64,000 nucleotides of DNA from Leptospiraceae bacterium (GCA_024233865.1 JACKPA010000018.1:62001-126000); one strand, 5' to 3'. Positions 26,961 to 35,637 are shown, numbered from the stretch's first letter. Program-made: numbers and translations. Notes: generated by a model from the letters alone, not told the origin.

Positions 26961-27061
26961 ATTACAACTCTTTTTGAAATGTATATACCATTGCTATAAA
27001 AAGGAAATACAAATTTAATTGACCAAATATTCTATCAAGTTTTCTGGTTTATAAACTTATC

Positions 27062-28228
27062 ATGAAAAAAAATATAACTATACTGTTTTCTATACTTTTC
27101 CTTTTTTTATTTAACCCTATTTCTCTCTTTTCTCATGGGTATGTAATTTGGGAAGATGAAAAAGAACTTAAACCGGAATATACTCCAGGTATCTTGAACA
27201 AATTCGGATTGGGAATCTTCCCACCGGATTTGGCTATCAACCATGATGCAAACTTCAAATTGATTCAATTTAATCCCTGGTATGGAAAAGCCAAAGACTT
27301 GTATGGTTTTCATTTTGGAGGAGCAAATGCCATACAGGGCGGAAAATACGAAGACGGTACAGACAGAATTTCCAATTTTGCAGGAATATCTTTTGCGATC
27401 CTTGCAAACCAATACGGGAAAAATACAAATTCATTTGGCTTTACTTATGGAGCACTCAATTATTTTGAAGGTAAATATACTGGAATTTCTTTTGCCTCCT
27501 TAAATGTGGTCAAGTCCGATCATGCAGGCATGTTGACAGGGTTTGCATTTAATCAAATAGATGCAGATTTTACTGGTATGTCGATAAGCATAGGAAATTT
27601 TATATCCAAAAATTTTAATGGCATCGCTATTAGTGGCTTGGTAGGGTGGATTAAACTGGATTCGGAATTCAAAGGTGTTTATGTCGGAGGAATTTTGAAC
27701 ACTTTTCGTGGAGAAATGAAAGGAGTATTGTTAGGTGGAGTATTTAATAGTTTTTTGAACAACTTTACAGGTTTGGTACTAGGATTCCAAAATTACGATG
27801 GATTGTATTTGGAAAAAAACCCGAGAGGTAAAATAAGCGGTGTCGTTATCGGGCTTTTCAACGACCTTAGAGATCCAGGAGTTACGATAGGAATATCCAA
27901 CATTATCAGAGGTGATTTGTCCTATGTATCAGCTGGTGGGATTAATATTATCAAAAAAGATTCTTCAGGTTTTAACTTTGGTGTTTTTGGTAATTATGTT
28001 GGTGGAAACAATAATGGAACTGAAATTGGAACACTAGGAAATATTAATATGGGGGTTTCGTATTCTTTCCAGTTTGGAGCTTTTAACTACGCAGAAGAAT
28101 CAAAAGGTATTCAAATTGGTCTTATAAATTATACGTCCAAAAAAGCACGATTTCAAATAGGTTTATTGAATATTGCCTTAGAAAATCCTATACCCGTTTT
28201 CCCTTTCATTAATTTTTCTTTACTATGA
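27062..28228 (+). CDS. LA_2272-type surface repeat protein
   Basis: 388 residues. A signal peptide (about 1-24, ending LFSHG) precedes a long series of short degenerate repeats of about 20 residues built on FxGxxxGxxN and GIxxGxxN patterns (for example FTGMSISIGNF, FKGVYVGGILNTF, MKGVLLGGVFNSF, FTGLVLGFQNY, IQIGLINYT). This matches the 'LA_2272 family surface repeat-containing protein' group of leptospires as I know it. The regular period suggests a beta-barrel or beta-solenoid in the outer membrane. Role unknown. The stop overlaps a 31-codon frame (28225-28320) that carries the bioD-tail repeat. Confidence 0.75.
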   Translation: MKKNITILFSILFLFLFNPISLFSHGYVIWEDEKELKPEYTPGILNKFGLGIFPPDLAINHDANFKLIQFNPWYGKAKDLYGFHFGGANAIQGGKYEDGTDRISNFAGISFAILANQYGKNTNSFGFTYGALNYFEGKYTGISFASLNVVKSDHAGMLTGFAFNQIDADFTGMSISIGNFISKNFNGIAISGLVGWIKLDSEFKGVYVGGILNTFRGEMKGVLLGGVFNSFLNNFTGLVLGFQNYDGLYLEKNPRGKISGVVIGLFNDLRDPGVTIGISNIIRGDLSYVSAGGINIIKKDSSGFNFGVFGNYVGGNNNGTEIGTLGNINMGVSYSFQFGAFNYAEESKGIQIGLINYTSKKARFQIGLLNIALENPIPVFPFINFSLL

Positions 28229-28280
28229 AATATTCGAAGCTAAATCTTGAATTAAAAAATTGTCAACTGGTCGAAAATCC

Positions 28281-28326
28281 GGATGAAAGGGTTAAGAGGG
28301 TTTTGATGCAGGAATTGTAATGAAAA
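28281..28326. repeat. 46 bp direct repeat, copy at the end of the kinase gene
   Basis: Matches 26581-26626. On the minus strand it encodes the last residues of the histidine kinase (FFITIPASKPS). On the plus strand it closes a 31-codon frame (28225-28320) ending RVKRVLMQEL, like the BioD tail. Kinase domains naturally end in a FxxTIP strand, so this copy may be the ancestral one. Confidence 0.7.
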
Positions 28327-29386
28327 AACAACTTCCTCTGTCTAATTCACTTTCCGCCCAAATTTTCCCTTCGTGTTTTTCAACAAATTCTTTGCAGATG
28401 ATCAGACCAAGACCTGTTCCGGATTCACCGTTGGTGCCGGGTTGGATGTAGTGCTCATCTATTCGAAATAGCTTATTCTTATTTTCTTCACTCATTCCTA
28501 TGCCGGTATCAGCAATTGCCAGAGTTGTAAAATTTTCAGTAGTGTTTGCACTTATGGTAACCTTACCATTTGTATGCGTAAACTTAATTGCGTTGGTTAC
28601 TAAGTTTTGTATTACCGTATTAAGCATATTTAAGTCTCCAAAGATAGATGCGTTTTCAGGTATCTGTTTTATAATTTGAATATTTTTTTCTTCTGCATTG
28701 CTTGTAAAGAAATCAATAATTTTTTGAATAAAGTCATTAAGAGCATAATTTTCTGGTTGGAACTTGATGCTGTTTGTCTGGGACCTTGCCCATTCCAAAA
28801 GATTAAGAAGTAAATCATAACCTGATTTCGTACTGGAATGAATAAAAGAAGCGAGTTCTTTTATTCTATTTGTATCATAGTGTTCTGCTCTTGCTGCCAG
28901 TATCTCTGATAACCCAAGAATAGAATGAAAAGGGTTTTTTAAGTCATGAGCTATAATGGAAAAAAATTTATCTTTCATTGCATTCAATTCTTTGAGCTTT
29001 TTATTTTGTTTTTGGAGATTAATGTGAGTTTTGACTCTCACAATGAGCTCTTCTTGGTTGAAAGGTTTGGTAATGTAATCTACTCCGCCAATTTGAAAAC
29101 CTTTTGTAACACTCTCCATATCGGTTTTGGCTGTTAAAAAAATAATTGGTATTTCTTTTGTAATTGGGTTTTCTTTTAGTTTCTCGCATACATCAAAACC
29201 ACTGAGTTTTGGCATCATAATATCTAGTAAAATCAAATCATAAGGGTTTTTCAAAGCATTTTCTATGGCAGATTGTCCGTCTGTTGCATAATTGATTCGA
29301 TACCCTGAGGATTTCAGCATATTTCCTATTAATTGGATGTTTCGAAGCACATCATCTACAACTAATATGATTGGTTCTTGTTCCAT
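28292..29386 (-). CDS. Response regulator-histidine kinase hybrid
   Basis: 364 residues from the ATG at 29386; an upstream in-frame TTG at 29422 has no ribosome site. Receiver domain first: DD at 11-12, phospho-acceptor D55 in LLLDIMMP, K107 in TKPFN. A short coiled linker leads to the HisKA helix with H147 (IIAHDLKNPFHSILGL), then a HATPase_c domain with NLVTNAIKF, DTGIGM and GTGLGL. With receiver first and no sensor or membrane segment, it is a soluble relay kinase, probably receiving phosphate or a signal from another protein. Its last codons lie in the repeat shared with bioD. Confidence 0.92.
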   Translation of the reverse strand: MEQEPIILVVDDVLRNIQLIGNMLKSSGYRINYATDGQSAIENALKNPYDLILLDIMMPKLSGFDVCEKLKENPITKEIPIIFLTAKTDMESVTKGFQIGGVDYITKPFNQEELIVRVKTHINLQKQNKKLKELNAMKDKFFSIIAHDLKNPFHSILGLSEILAARAEHYDTNRIKELASFIHSSTKSGYDLLLNLLEWARSQTNSIKFQPENYALNDFIQKIIDFFTSNAEEKNIQIIKQIPENASIFGDLNMLNTVIQNLVTNAIKFTHTNGKVTISANTTENFTTLAIADTGIGMSEENKNKLFRIDEHYIQPGTNGESGTGLGLIICKEFVEKHEGKIWAESELDRGSCFFITIPASKPS

Positions 29387-29484
29387 ACAGTTCAAAACAC
29401 TTGTTAGTAAATGAAAGGTCAAGGAAAAAATTAAGAATTTTCCGGTTTAAAATGGTATATTCTATCGTTTGTCGAGCTTGTCGA

Positions 29485-29550
29485 CTTAGGTGAATTCTTG
29501 AAATGAACGCACCAATTTTCCTGTAGGGACAAGTCTAAGACCTGCCCTAC
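29485..29550. repeat. Two-copy intergenic element, copy 1
   Basis: Sequence starting CTTAGGTGAATTCTTG and running to CTAAGACCTGCCCTAC matches the reverse complement of 48349-48426; the other copy has about 12 extra bases in the middle. The right part forms an imperfect hairpin. It lies in the 312 base gap between the divergent kinase and DUF1858 genes; apart from it and the DUF1858 leader I see nothing else there. Confidence 0.75.
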
Positions 29551-29698
29551 CTGCATCTTGTGAATAAATTTTAATAATTTTTTTGGTATAACCTTTTAAA
29601 GAAATCGCCTTATCAATTTAAATAGACCTAAAAATTTTGATTCTATTTATAATGTTACTAAAAAGAATAGTCTAAACTAAAAGAATTAGGAGAATTTT

Positions 29699-29926
29699 AT
29701 GGAAACAGCAGTAAAACCAAAATTTTATAAAGAAATGACGGTTGGAGAAGCAATGCAACTTCACCCGGAAGCAGGACTTGTTTTTTCAAGCTATCATTTG
29801 GGAGGATGTTCACATTGTTCTATTAATGAAATTGAAACCATTGAGCAAGTTTGCCAAGGCTATGGTGTAGAAGTTGAGATTTTATTAGAAAGCTTAAACA
29901 ATCTTTTGGAAGACGAAGAAGATTAA
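29699..29926 (+). CDS. DUF1858 domain protein (redox-disulfide type)
   Basis: 75 residues, start preceded by AGGAG. The domain begins MTVGEAMQLHPEAG, then a CxxC pair at C37-C40 in GGCSHCS and a further C52. DUF1858 domains are small helical proteins, some annotated as 'hybrid cluster protein-associated redox disulfide' domains; the CxxC suggests thiol redox or metal binding (inference). An acidic tail ends EDEED. Likely monocistronic: a repeat hairpin follows 25 bases after the stop. Confidence 0.88.
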   Translation: METAVKPKFYKEMTVGEAMQLHPEAGLVFSSYHLGGCSHCSINEIETIEQVCQGYGVEVEILLESLNNLLEDEED

Positions 29927-29950
29927 GCTGAATTTTTTCTTTTAAAGCAC

Positions 29951-29980
29951 TGCTCCCTCGAACGAAAGTCGAAGGGAGCA
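29951..29980. terminator. Hairpin repeat copy 3, terminator-like
   Basis: TGCTCCCT (29951-29958) and AGGGAGCA (29973-29980) are perfect 8 bp arms 25 bases past the DUF1858 stop. The T tract is weak (AAATTTCTA). It belongs to the dispersed hairpin family. Confidence 0.5.
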
Positions 29981-30058
29981 AATTTCTATCTATTATTGTT
30001 ATTCGACCTATAAACAGGAAAATACATTTTAAAGACATATTTACGAAGGAAGAGAAAT

Positions 30059-31279
30059 ATGGAGCATTCACCCGCTTATGAAGAGCAAATTAATGACCCT
30101 GGATTCTTGCTTTCTGTCCCTGATTGGCACAGTTCAGTAAACGCTTACGATAACAAAAGGTATATTGATTCTATTCGTTATTTACTCAAGTATTTGAACA
30201 AAAACTTAGAAATTCCAGAAGAAGATTCGTTTTCTTTAAAAATTATCCATGGTTCTGTAATTGTTTATATCAAGGTTGGGGATGGTAAATTTTCCGTAAA
30301 AGCTCCTTTTGTAAAAATGCCTCAAAATGGAAATGCTATTTCTCTTATGAGACAGGTAGCGGAATTAAACTTTTCTTATTTGGTGTTAAGTCAGGTTATA
30401 AAATCCGGTGAAGAGTTCTTTTTTGAATATGAGGACTTTATTGAAAATTGTGAACCTTATAAGGTTTATGCCATTTTAGAAGAAATATGTTATGGAGCGG
30501 ATTACCATGACGATATATTTATTGATAAGTTTAAAGCGGAATTTGTTTCCAAACCGGAGCTGAACTATTTTTCAGAGGAACAGAAAGACAAAGCTTACAC
30601 AAAATACAAACAAATTATAGAAAACGCAATTCATAATGGAGAATATTTGGAATCCAAAAGATGGTACAATTCTCAGTGTGACCTTTATGCAATTGCATTT
30701 ACGCAAATAGACTATATCATCGCCCCTCAAGGAATACTTGGTTCTGATCTGGTCGACGCATTGAATGGAATGTATGTAAAAGATAACTCCCAGATAATTG
30801 CAGGTAAAACAAAAGAAAAGCTTTCCAAGTTACTTGACTACGATAAAACTAAATTTTTTGATTCTCTTTATTTTCCTAGCTTTCTTGTACCAATCAAAAG
30901 AAGAGCTGAATTACCGACCATCCAAGATTTTTTTAAGGGAACATATGAAAAAGCAGCAAATTCCATATCCAATGGAGCTTATTTGGGTGCTAGCCTTTCT
31001 TTATTATATGTAATATATGATCTTTTTTATCGTTATAGAGTTCCACCGGAGATAAAAAACATGCTTGTGAATGCTTTGAAAGGCGTAAGTGAGCGGGATT
31101 GGAAGCATACCTGCGAAGTTCTTTATAATGCAATCAATGAAATTATGAAAATGGAAAAGTTAGAACACAAAGAACCTATATCAAGAAAAGACGTTAGCAA
31201 AAAGTCACAAGCTGCACAGCAGAATTCTACTTCTTTGGTGAAAAATGTTGTAAACAAAATATTCGAATTATTTAAATAG
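30059..31279 (+). CDS. Protein with YbjN/secretion-chaperone-like domain, unknown function
   Basis: 406 residues, no signal or membrane helix. Residues about 55-170 look like the alpha/beta fold of YbjN or type III chaperone proteins: GSVIVYIKVGDGKFSVKAPF and VKMPQ, a helix, a strand with FFFEYEDF, then a C-terminal helix. The same pattern (SPLVKLPKKN and following strands) forms the C-terminus of the next gene's product. The rest (about 180-400) is helical and may hold TPR-like units. AGGAAGAGAAAT precedes the start. It lies 8 bases before the protease gene. The domain match is structural pattern reading, not a search result. Confidence 0.6.
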   Translation: MEHSPAYEEQINDPGFLLSVPDWHSSVNAYDNKRYIDSIRYLLKYLNKNLEIPEEDSFSLKIIHGSVIVYIKVGDGKFSVKAPFVKMPQNGNAISLMRQVAELNFSYLVLSQVIKSGEEFFFEYEDFIENCEPYKVYAILEEICYGADYHDDIFIDKFKAEFVSKPELNYFSEEQKDKAYTKYKQIIENAIHNGEYLESKRWYNSQCDLYAIAFTQIDYIIAPQGILGSDLVDALNGMYVKDNSQIIAGKTKEKLSKLLDYDKTKFFDSLYFPSFLVPIKRRAELPTIQDFFKGTYEKAANSISNGAYLGASLSLLYVIYDLFYRYRVPPEIKNMLVNALKGVSERDWKHTCEVLYNAINEIMKMEKLEHKEPISRKDVSKKSQAAQQNSTSLVKNVVNKIFELFK

Positions 31280-31287
31280 GAGATACC

Positions 31288-32382
31288 ATGAACGAAATCG
31301 TAAAATCAGTTATTTCGGCTGTGGTTAAAATAAACACAGCCGATGGAAGTGGTAGTGGGTTTTACTCCAAAACCTACGGACTTGTAGTGACAAATTATCA
31401 CGTTGTAGCCGGTTCCCGTAGAGTAGCAATCGAAACCCAAGATGAAAGCAAATACGTAGCTGATGTAGTGCTGGTTAATCCTATGACTGATGTGGCATTT
31501 TTAAAACCCAAAGATATTCCGGATACGATTCCAGATGTAAAATTCCTGAGTTCGGTAAACCTTCAGGACATGGATAAAGTTTCTGTTCTTGGGTTCCCTT
31601 ATGGAATGCCTTTTACGGTAACGGAAGGAATTATCTCTCGCGCCAAGCAACAGTTAAATGGAAGAACCTATATACAAACGGACGCTGCCATTAATCCCGG
31701 AAATAGTGGAGGTCCTTTGGTTTCTGCTTCTTCAGGAGAAATTGTTGGTCTTGCAACAAGCAAATTTGCAGAAGCAGACAATATGGGCTTTGCTCTTCCG
31801 ATAGACGAAGTTTTAAATGAATTAGAATCCTATGAGAAAAATCCAAATTCTGGTTTTGCCGTTAAATGTCCTTCCTGTGATACCGCTTTGTATGAAAAGA
31901 TGGAGCACTGTTCTAATTGTGGCTCCAAACTAAACCAAGAAGAGTTGTTTGCAGAGTTGAAACCTTCTCCTATTGCCGTTTTTGTAGAAGAAGTTTTTAA
32001 AGACTTAAATATCGATCCTGTAATTGCAAGAAAAGGACCAGATTTTTGGGAATTTTACCAAGGTAGTGCTCTTGTAAGGTATTTTATATTCAAAACCAAC
32101 TACCTTTTTGCAACAAGCCCGTTGGTAAAATTGCCAAAGAAAAACTTGAAGGAACTCTATGAATACATTTTGAGTGCTCCTGCAAAACCTTACAGTCTCG
32201 GAATCAATGAAGGCTTGATATATATTTCGTATAGGGTTCATCTTTCGGATATTAGCAGCCACATTAGGGAGACGATCCAAAAAGATTTAAGCCATTTGGC
32301 TTTAAAGGCAGATGAAATGGACAACTATCTCGTAGATACTTATGGTTGTGAATGGACAGAAACTTCTAAAAATAGGCGTTGA
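31288..32382 (+). CDS. Trypsin-like (S1C) serine protease with zinc ribbon and YbjN-like C-terminal domain
   Basis: 364 residues from ATG after AGGAGA. Protease domain (1-175): H38 in VTNYHVVAG, D68 in NPMTDVAFLK, S140 in NPGNSGGPLV, a complete HtrA/Deg-type triad. No signal peptide precedes it: the protein starts at the first beta strand, so it should be cytoplasmic, unlike DegP. A zinc ribbon follows (C194xxC197, C208xxC211), then about 225-364 a domain resembling that of the previous gene. No PDZ domain is present. Probable cytoplasmic regulated protease or protease-fold binder; the substrate is unknown. Confidence 0.85.
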   Translation: MNEIVKSVISAVVKINTADGSGSGFYSKTYGLVVTNYHVVAGSRRVAIETQDESKYVADVVLVNPMTDVAFLKPKDIPDTIPDVKFLSSVNLQDMDKVSVLGFPYGMPFTVTEGIISRAKQQLNGRTYIQTDAAINPGNSGGPLVSASSGEIVGLATSKFAEADNMGFALPIDEVLNELESYEKNPNSGFAVKCPSCDTALYEKMEHCSNCGSKLNQEELFAELKPSPIAVFVEEVFKDLNIDPVIARKGPDFWEFYQGSALVRYFIFKTNYLFATSPLVKLPKKNLKELYEYILSAPAKPYSLGINEGLIYISYRVHLSDISSHIRETIQKDLSHLALKADEMDNYLVDTYGCEWTETSKNRR

Positions 32383-32419
32383 TTTTGCAAAACCCAAGTG
32401 ACATTAGTAAAATTCTTTT

Positions 32420-33142
32420 ATGAAAAATTTCAATTTTAAAATTCTTTCTTTAATGGTTCTGTTCCCGGTTTTCCTTTTTTCTCAGGGACCTGCGGAATCA
32501 GACAAGCACTACCAGCAAGGCAGTTTATACCTCCAAAGCAAGATGTACAATGAAGCAGCTATGGAATTTCAAAAAGCTGTCGATTTAGATCCAAATATAA
32601 TTGAATACCACAAGAAGCTTGGTGAGACTTATGAAAGACTTTGTGAAGTAAGTAAAGCTATTGCTAAGTTTCAATACGTGATAAAACACAATCCGTTTGA
32701 TGCGGATTCCCATTTTTTTTTAGGAAACCTCTATTTTAGACGCAAGCGAACAGGAGAAGCAATTGAAGAATTCAAAAAAGCCATTGAACTGGACACAAAT
32801 TTTCCACAAGCCCATCTAAATTTAGGAACTGCATATCACAAACAAAAGCAGTTAGAACAAGCTAAAATCGAGTTTGAAAATGCCATACGATTGAAATCGG
32901 ATTATGCAAGAGCCTACACTAAGTTAGGAAATGTCTATTTTGATAAAAGTATGATCGATAAAGCCATTTCGGCTTACCATACGTCCCTTGAATATGATCC
33001 CAGTTCTGATTTTACCTACTATAATTTGGGTAATGCCTATTTGTTAAAAGGCGATTTAGATAGGGCTTGCTTTAATTGGTTAAGAGCTGCTGGCTTGGGA
33101 GATAAATATGCCAACGGGCTCTTTTCTAAACATTGCAAATGA
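32420..33142 (+). CDS. Exported TPR-repeat protein
   Basis: 240 residues. A signal peptide (about 1-20, ending LFSQG) is followed by four to five tetratricopeptide repeats, e.g. EAAMEFQKAVDLDPN, EAIEEFKKAIELDTN, QAKIEFENAIRLKSD and KAISAYHTSLEYDPS. TPR arrays scaffold protein complexes, here in the periplasm or at the cell surface. It is 37 bases after the protease gene on the same strand, yet exported while the protease is not, so a shared function is uncertain. Confidence 0.85.
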   Translation: MKNFNFKILSLMVLFPVFLFSQGPAESDKHYQQGSLYLQSKMYNEAAMEFQKAVDLDPNIIEYHKKLGETYERLCEVSKAIAKFQYVIKHNPFDADSHFFLGNLYFRRKRTGEAIEEFKKAIELDTNFPQAHLNLGTAYHKQKQLEQAKIEFENAIRLKSDYARAYTKLGNVYFDKSMIDKAISAYHTSLEYDPSSDFTYYNLGNAYLLKGDLDRACFNWLRAAGLGDKYANGLFSKHCK

Positions 33143-33157
33143 AAGTGACTCGGCAAA

Positions 33158-33553
33158 ATGCTAAAAAACGCAGGTAAGGATAGCCTCTATCTTTACAAAG
33201 GTGTGATTACTGGAATACTGAGAGCTTCAAGGGAAAGTATCTTTTCTGGTTTAAACAATCTAGGAGTTTATTCTACATTAGACAATCGGTTTTCGGATAA
33301 ATTTGGTTTCACAATCCTTATGGATTTCCAAATCCCTGCCGAATATGAACATATTAAAAAATGGTATGATGGTTATAATTTTGGAAATATAACCGATATT
33401 TACAATCCTTGGTCTATCTTGAATTACATCGTTGAGTATCAAACTGGTTTTAAGCCATACTGGGTGAATACGAGTTCAGATGATTTGTTGAAAGAAAGAA
33501 TTAGAAATTGTCTTGGTTCAGCGAAAAGCGGACTTTTTACCCCCTCAAAATAA
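33158..33553 (+). pseudogene. AAA-ATPase-like/PD-(D/E)XK gene, 5' fragment
   Basis: 131 codons matching the end of the ATPase region of the 'AAA-ATPase_like' family: YKGVITGILRASRESIFSGL, KFGFT and IKKWYDGYNFGN, IYNPWSILNY. The P-loop part (about 200 residues upstream) is missing: the TPR gene ends just before. About eight residues are also missing between KFGFT and ILMDFQIPAEY relative to the family. The frame runs into the IS element (its last codons, PSK, come from the IS end). The 3' fragment lies beyond the IS at 35122. Full-length relatives are about 500-600 residues and abundant in mobile settings. Confidence 0.8.
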
Positions 33554-33704
33554 GGTGATAAATAAATTATTAAATAATCAATTTTCGCATAAATTGTAAT
33601 GAAAACCAATTTTTTTGCTTGTCATTAGAAATGCAAGCTAAACAATAAAATTACCCAAAAAAACCCATAATCTGGAATTTGAGTAAGAAAAGACTCTGAT
33701 TTAT

Positions 33705-34769
33705 TCAGAGCAAGTCTTGAAAAAATAACCTCCTATTTTCTTTACCAATTTCAAGTTTTCGTTTTCTTTCAGCTAAGATAAGTTCTCTGTTTCCGTTGAT
33801 TACATCAAAGGGAGCAACATAATTGATCGCAGAATGCAGTCTTTTCGTATTGTAAAAATCTATCCATTCGCCAAATTCTTTTTCACCTGTTCAATAGAAA
33901 ACTTAGGCATATTTCGTAAAGATTCTTGCTTTGCCGTTCCATGAAACCTTTCGATTTTTCCATTAGATTGAGGATGATTAACCGAGGTTCTGGAATGTGT
34001 TAAACCACTATCTCGAAGAGCTTCTTTAAACTCATAAGAGATAAATTGACTTCCATTGTCAGAAATGATTCTTGGTTTGTTTTCCGTTTCAAAAACCCAA
34101 TCGCAACATGCACCCCAAAGAACTATTATCACATCAAAAGACTCCATACTTTCTCGAATATCCCATTTTAATATAGCTCTCGAAAAACCATCCAAAACGC
34201 AAATAAGGTATAGAAATGTTCCTTTAAAGTTGATATAGGATATATCAGTATGCCAATGTTCATGAAGCCTTACAGGTTGCTCAAAACCCCTTTTTTAGGC
34301 TCACAAGTAGGTTTTGTCCACCTGTTGTTTAAAGATGCTCTAACAAGAATCCGATAAACTGTAGAGGGTGAAAGATACACAATATTTGTGTCTACCATCA
34401 TCCAAGTTAGCCGCTTATATCCTTCTTCTATGTTTGCTTTCTTAAACTCTATTACAGCCATAATTTCTGTCTCTGTTGCCCAATGGCTTTTAGGAACATT
34501 CCTTTTACAGGAGGATTCCCATAGCAGTCCTTCCATTCGATAAATCTTTGTTTATTAACTCCAATAAAAAACAATAACTTACTCTCACTTAGACCTGTTA
34601 ATTTTTTCAATCGAAGTATTTCATCCACAATTTTGTCTCTAATTTCCGGACTTGCTTGACCTTTTTCTATGCTCGACCATTCTTTTTTTTTAAGCTCTAA
34701 CAATTCTTGAGATAACTCGGCAATGATTTCATTTTTTTTTGCAAGTTCTTTCTCGTAATTTTTGAGCAA
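33705..34769 (-). pseudogene. IS3-like transposase (DDE region), multiple frameshifts
   Basis: Reading across frames gives a coherent protein: a coiled segment LKNYEKELAKKNEII, then an orfB-like start, HTH-like SHWATETEIMAVIEF, the first catalytic D in HEHWHTDISYI, the second in IISDNGSQF, the E in SNGKIERFHG, and the family tail DFYNTKRLHSAINY. Frame changes are needed near 34740-34769, near 34490, near 34275 (an A6G4 run) and near 33880. One shift between orfA and orfB is normal for IS3; the others make this copy inactive unless sequencing errors are to blame. Confidence 0.8.
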
Positions 34770-34992
34770 TTTTTTCTTTACTTGATTGTTCTCGTTTTGT
34801 TTGACCGGATAGAGCTTCTTTTCCTGCTTCCAGAATCATTTTCCACCAATGGCTTATCATATTGGGATGTACTCTGAATTCATCACAAGTCTCTATTAAT
34901 TTTGATTTGTTAAAATGTTTACGAATTATATTGAGTTTATCTTCAACACTCCAATTTCGTCTCTTTTTACTACTTCCTTGTGTAGTTGTCAT
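34729..34992 (-). CDS. IS3-like transposase orfA (helix-turn-helix)
   Basis: 87 residues, first reading frame of the IS. KRRNWSVEDKLNIIRKHF followed by ETCDEFRVHPNMISHWWK is the IS3/IS911 OrfA helix-turn-helix. In the +1/-1 frame at its end (34769 onward) the coiled coil that normally follows continues, so the reading frame is either truncated by mutation or meant to frameshift. Confidence 0.75.
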   Translation of the reverse strand: MTTTQGSSKKRRNWSVEDKLNIIRKHFNKSKLIETCDEFRVHPNMISHWWKMILEAGKEALSGQTKREQSSKEKIAQKLRERTCKKK

Positions 34993-35121
34993 GTGAGTTC
35001 TCCTTTATTTTTACTCTCAAAAACTCACCTTATTTTGACACCCCTAAAAGTACGGTTTCATCTGAAGCCTAACAAAATAAAGATGCTACCTATTCAAGAG
35101 AACTTATCTTAAAACTCATTA

Positions 35122-35421
35122 GTGATGAATATAAAAAAAGAACTCATTTGGACACTTCTACTTTTTAGTGGTTATTTGACAATAGGTAAGAAGTTGGGCA
35201 TCCATAACAAAACCAAAAATGGAGTTGTGATTGAGATCAAGCAGATAGAAAAGAAGAAGAGAGAATCAGAAAAAAAGCTTAGAGAAAGAATTGGGAAAGA
35301 ACTGAAAACTGCTCTGAGTCAGATTGAAGTGAATCGATATTACAAAGAGTTAGTTGAACATAAGGTGGCAAATATCATCAAAGTGCCGATAGTGTTTTTG
35401 GGAAAAAATGCTTATTTGTGA
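35122..35421 (+). pseudogene. AAA-ATPase-like/PD-(D/E)XK gene, 3' fragment
   Basis: About 99 codons. ELIWTLLLFSGYLTIG matches the segment just after the ATPase core, and GVVIEIKQIEKK followed by LKTALSQIEVNRYYKEL is the C-terminal PD-(D/E)XK nuclease-like part (VVIExK motif and QI helix). A normal stretch of roughly 60 residues between YLT and VVIEIK is missing, so this half was also decaying. With the 33158 fragment it brackets the IS element. Confidence 0.75.
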
Positions 35422-35423
35422 TT

Positions 35424-35455
35424 AAAACTTACTTAAGTAATATATCATAAGTTTT
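35424..35455 (+). terminator. AT-rich hairpin after the pseudogene
   Basis: AAAACTTA (35424-35431) and TAAGTTTT (35448-35455) are perfect 8 bp arms, followed by TG and not a long T run. Weak, possible terminator. The rest of the gap to 35637 is AT-rich with no further recognisable signal. Confidence 0.25.
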
Positions 35456-35637
35456 TGTAATACTTTACAGTTTCTTTTGCTTGACTACTTATATCAGGAA
35501 TTTCTCTTAAACTTATTTCTTAGAAACATCAAATAAATTCACACCTAGGAAAATTTTTTCAAAAAACCTTAATTTTTTTTCCAAAAACAGGTACCAACTT
35601 TGCGTTTTCTTACCCATTATAAGTGGAGGAATACAAA

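Larger units (their letters stand above)
33543..35039 (-). mobile_element. IS3-like insertion sequence, decayed
   Basis: 1.5 kb. Ends share TCAAAATAAGGTGA as inverted repeats (33545-33558 and 35025-35038; the two outermost bases differ, CC versus TG). ACCCC is present directly outside both ends (33538-33542 and 35040-35044), a plausible 5 bp target duplication. Inside, on the minus strand, an HTH orfA is followed by a DDE transposase region broken by frameshifts. It interrupts an AAA-ATPase-like gene. Confidence 0.85.

Noticed and set aside
33158..33553. Intact small gene of 131 residues
   Set aside because: It is the middle of a much longer family, lacks the ATPase P-loop region and is truncated by the IS element.
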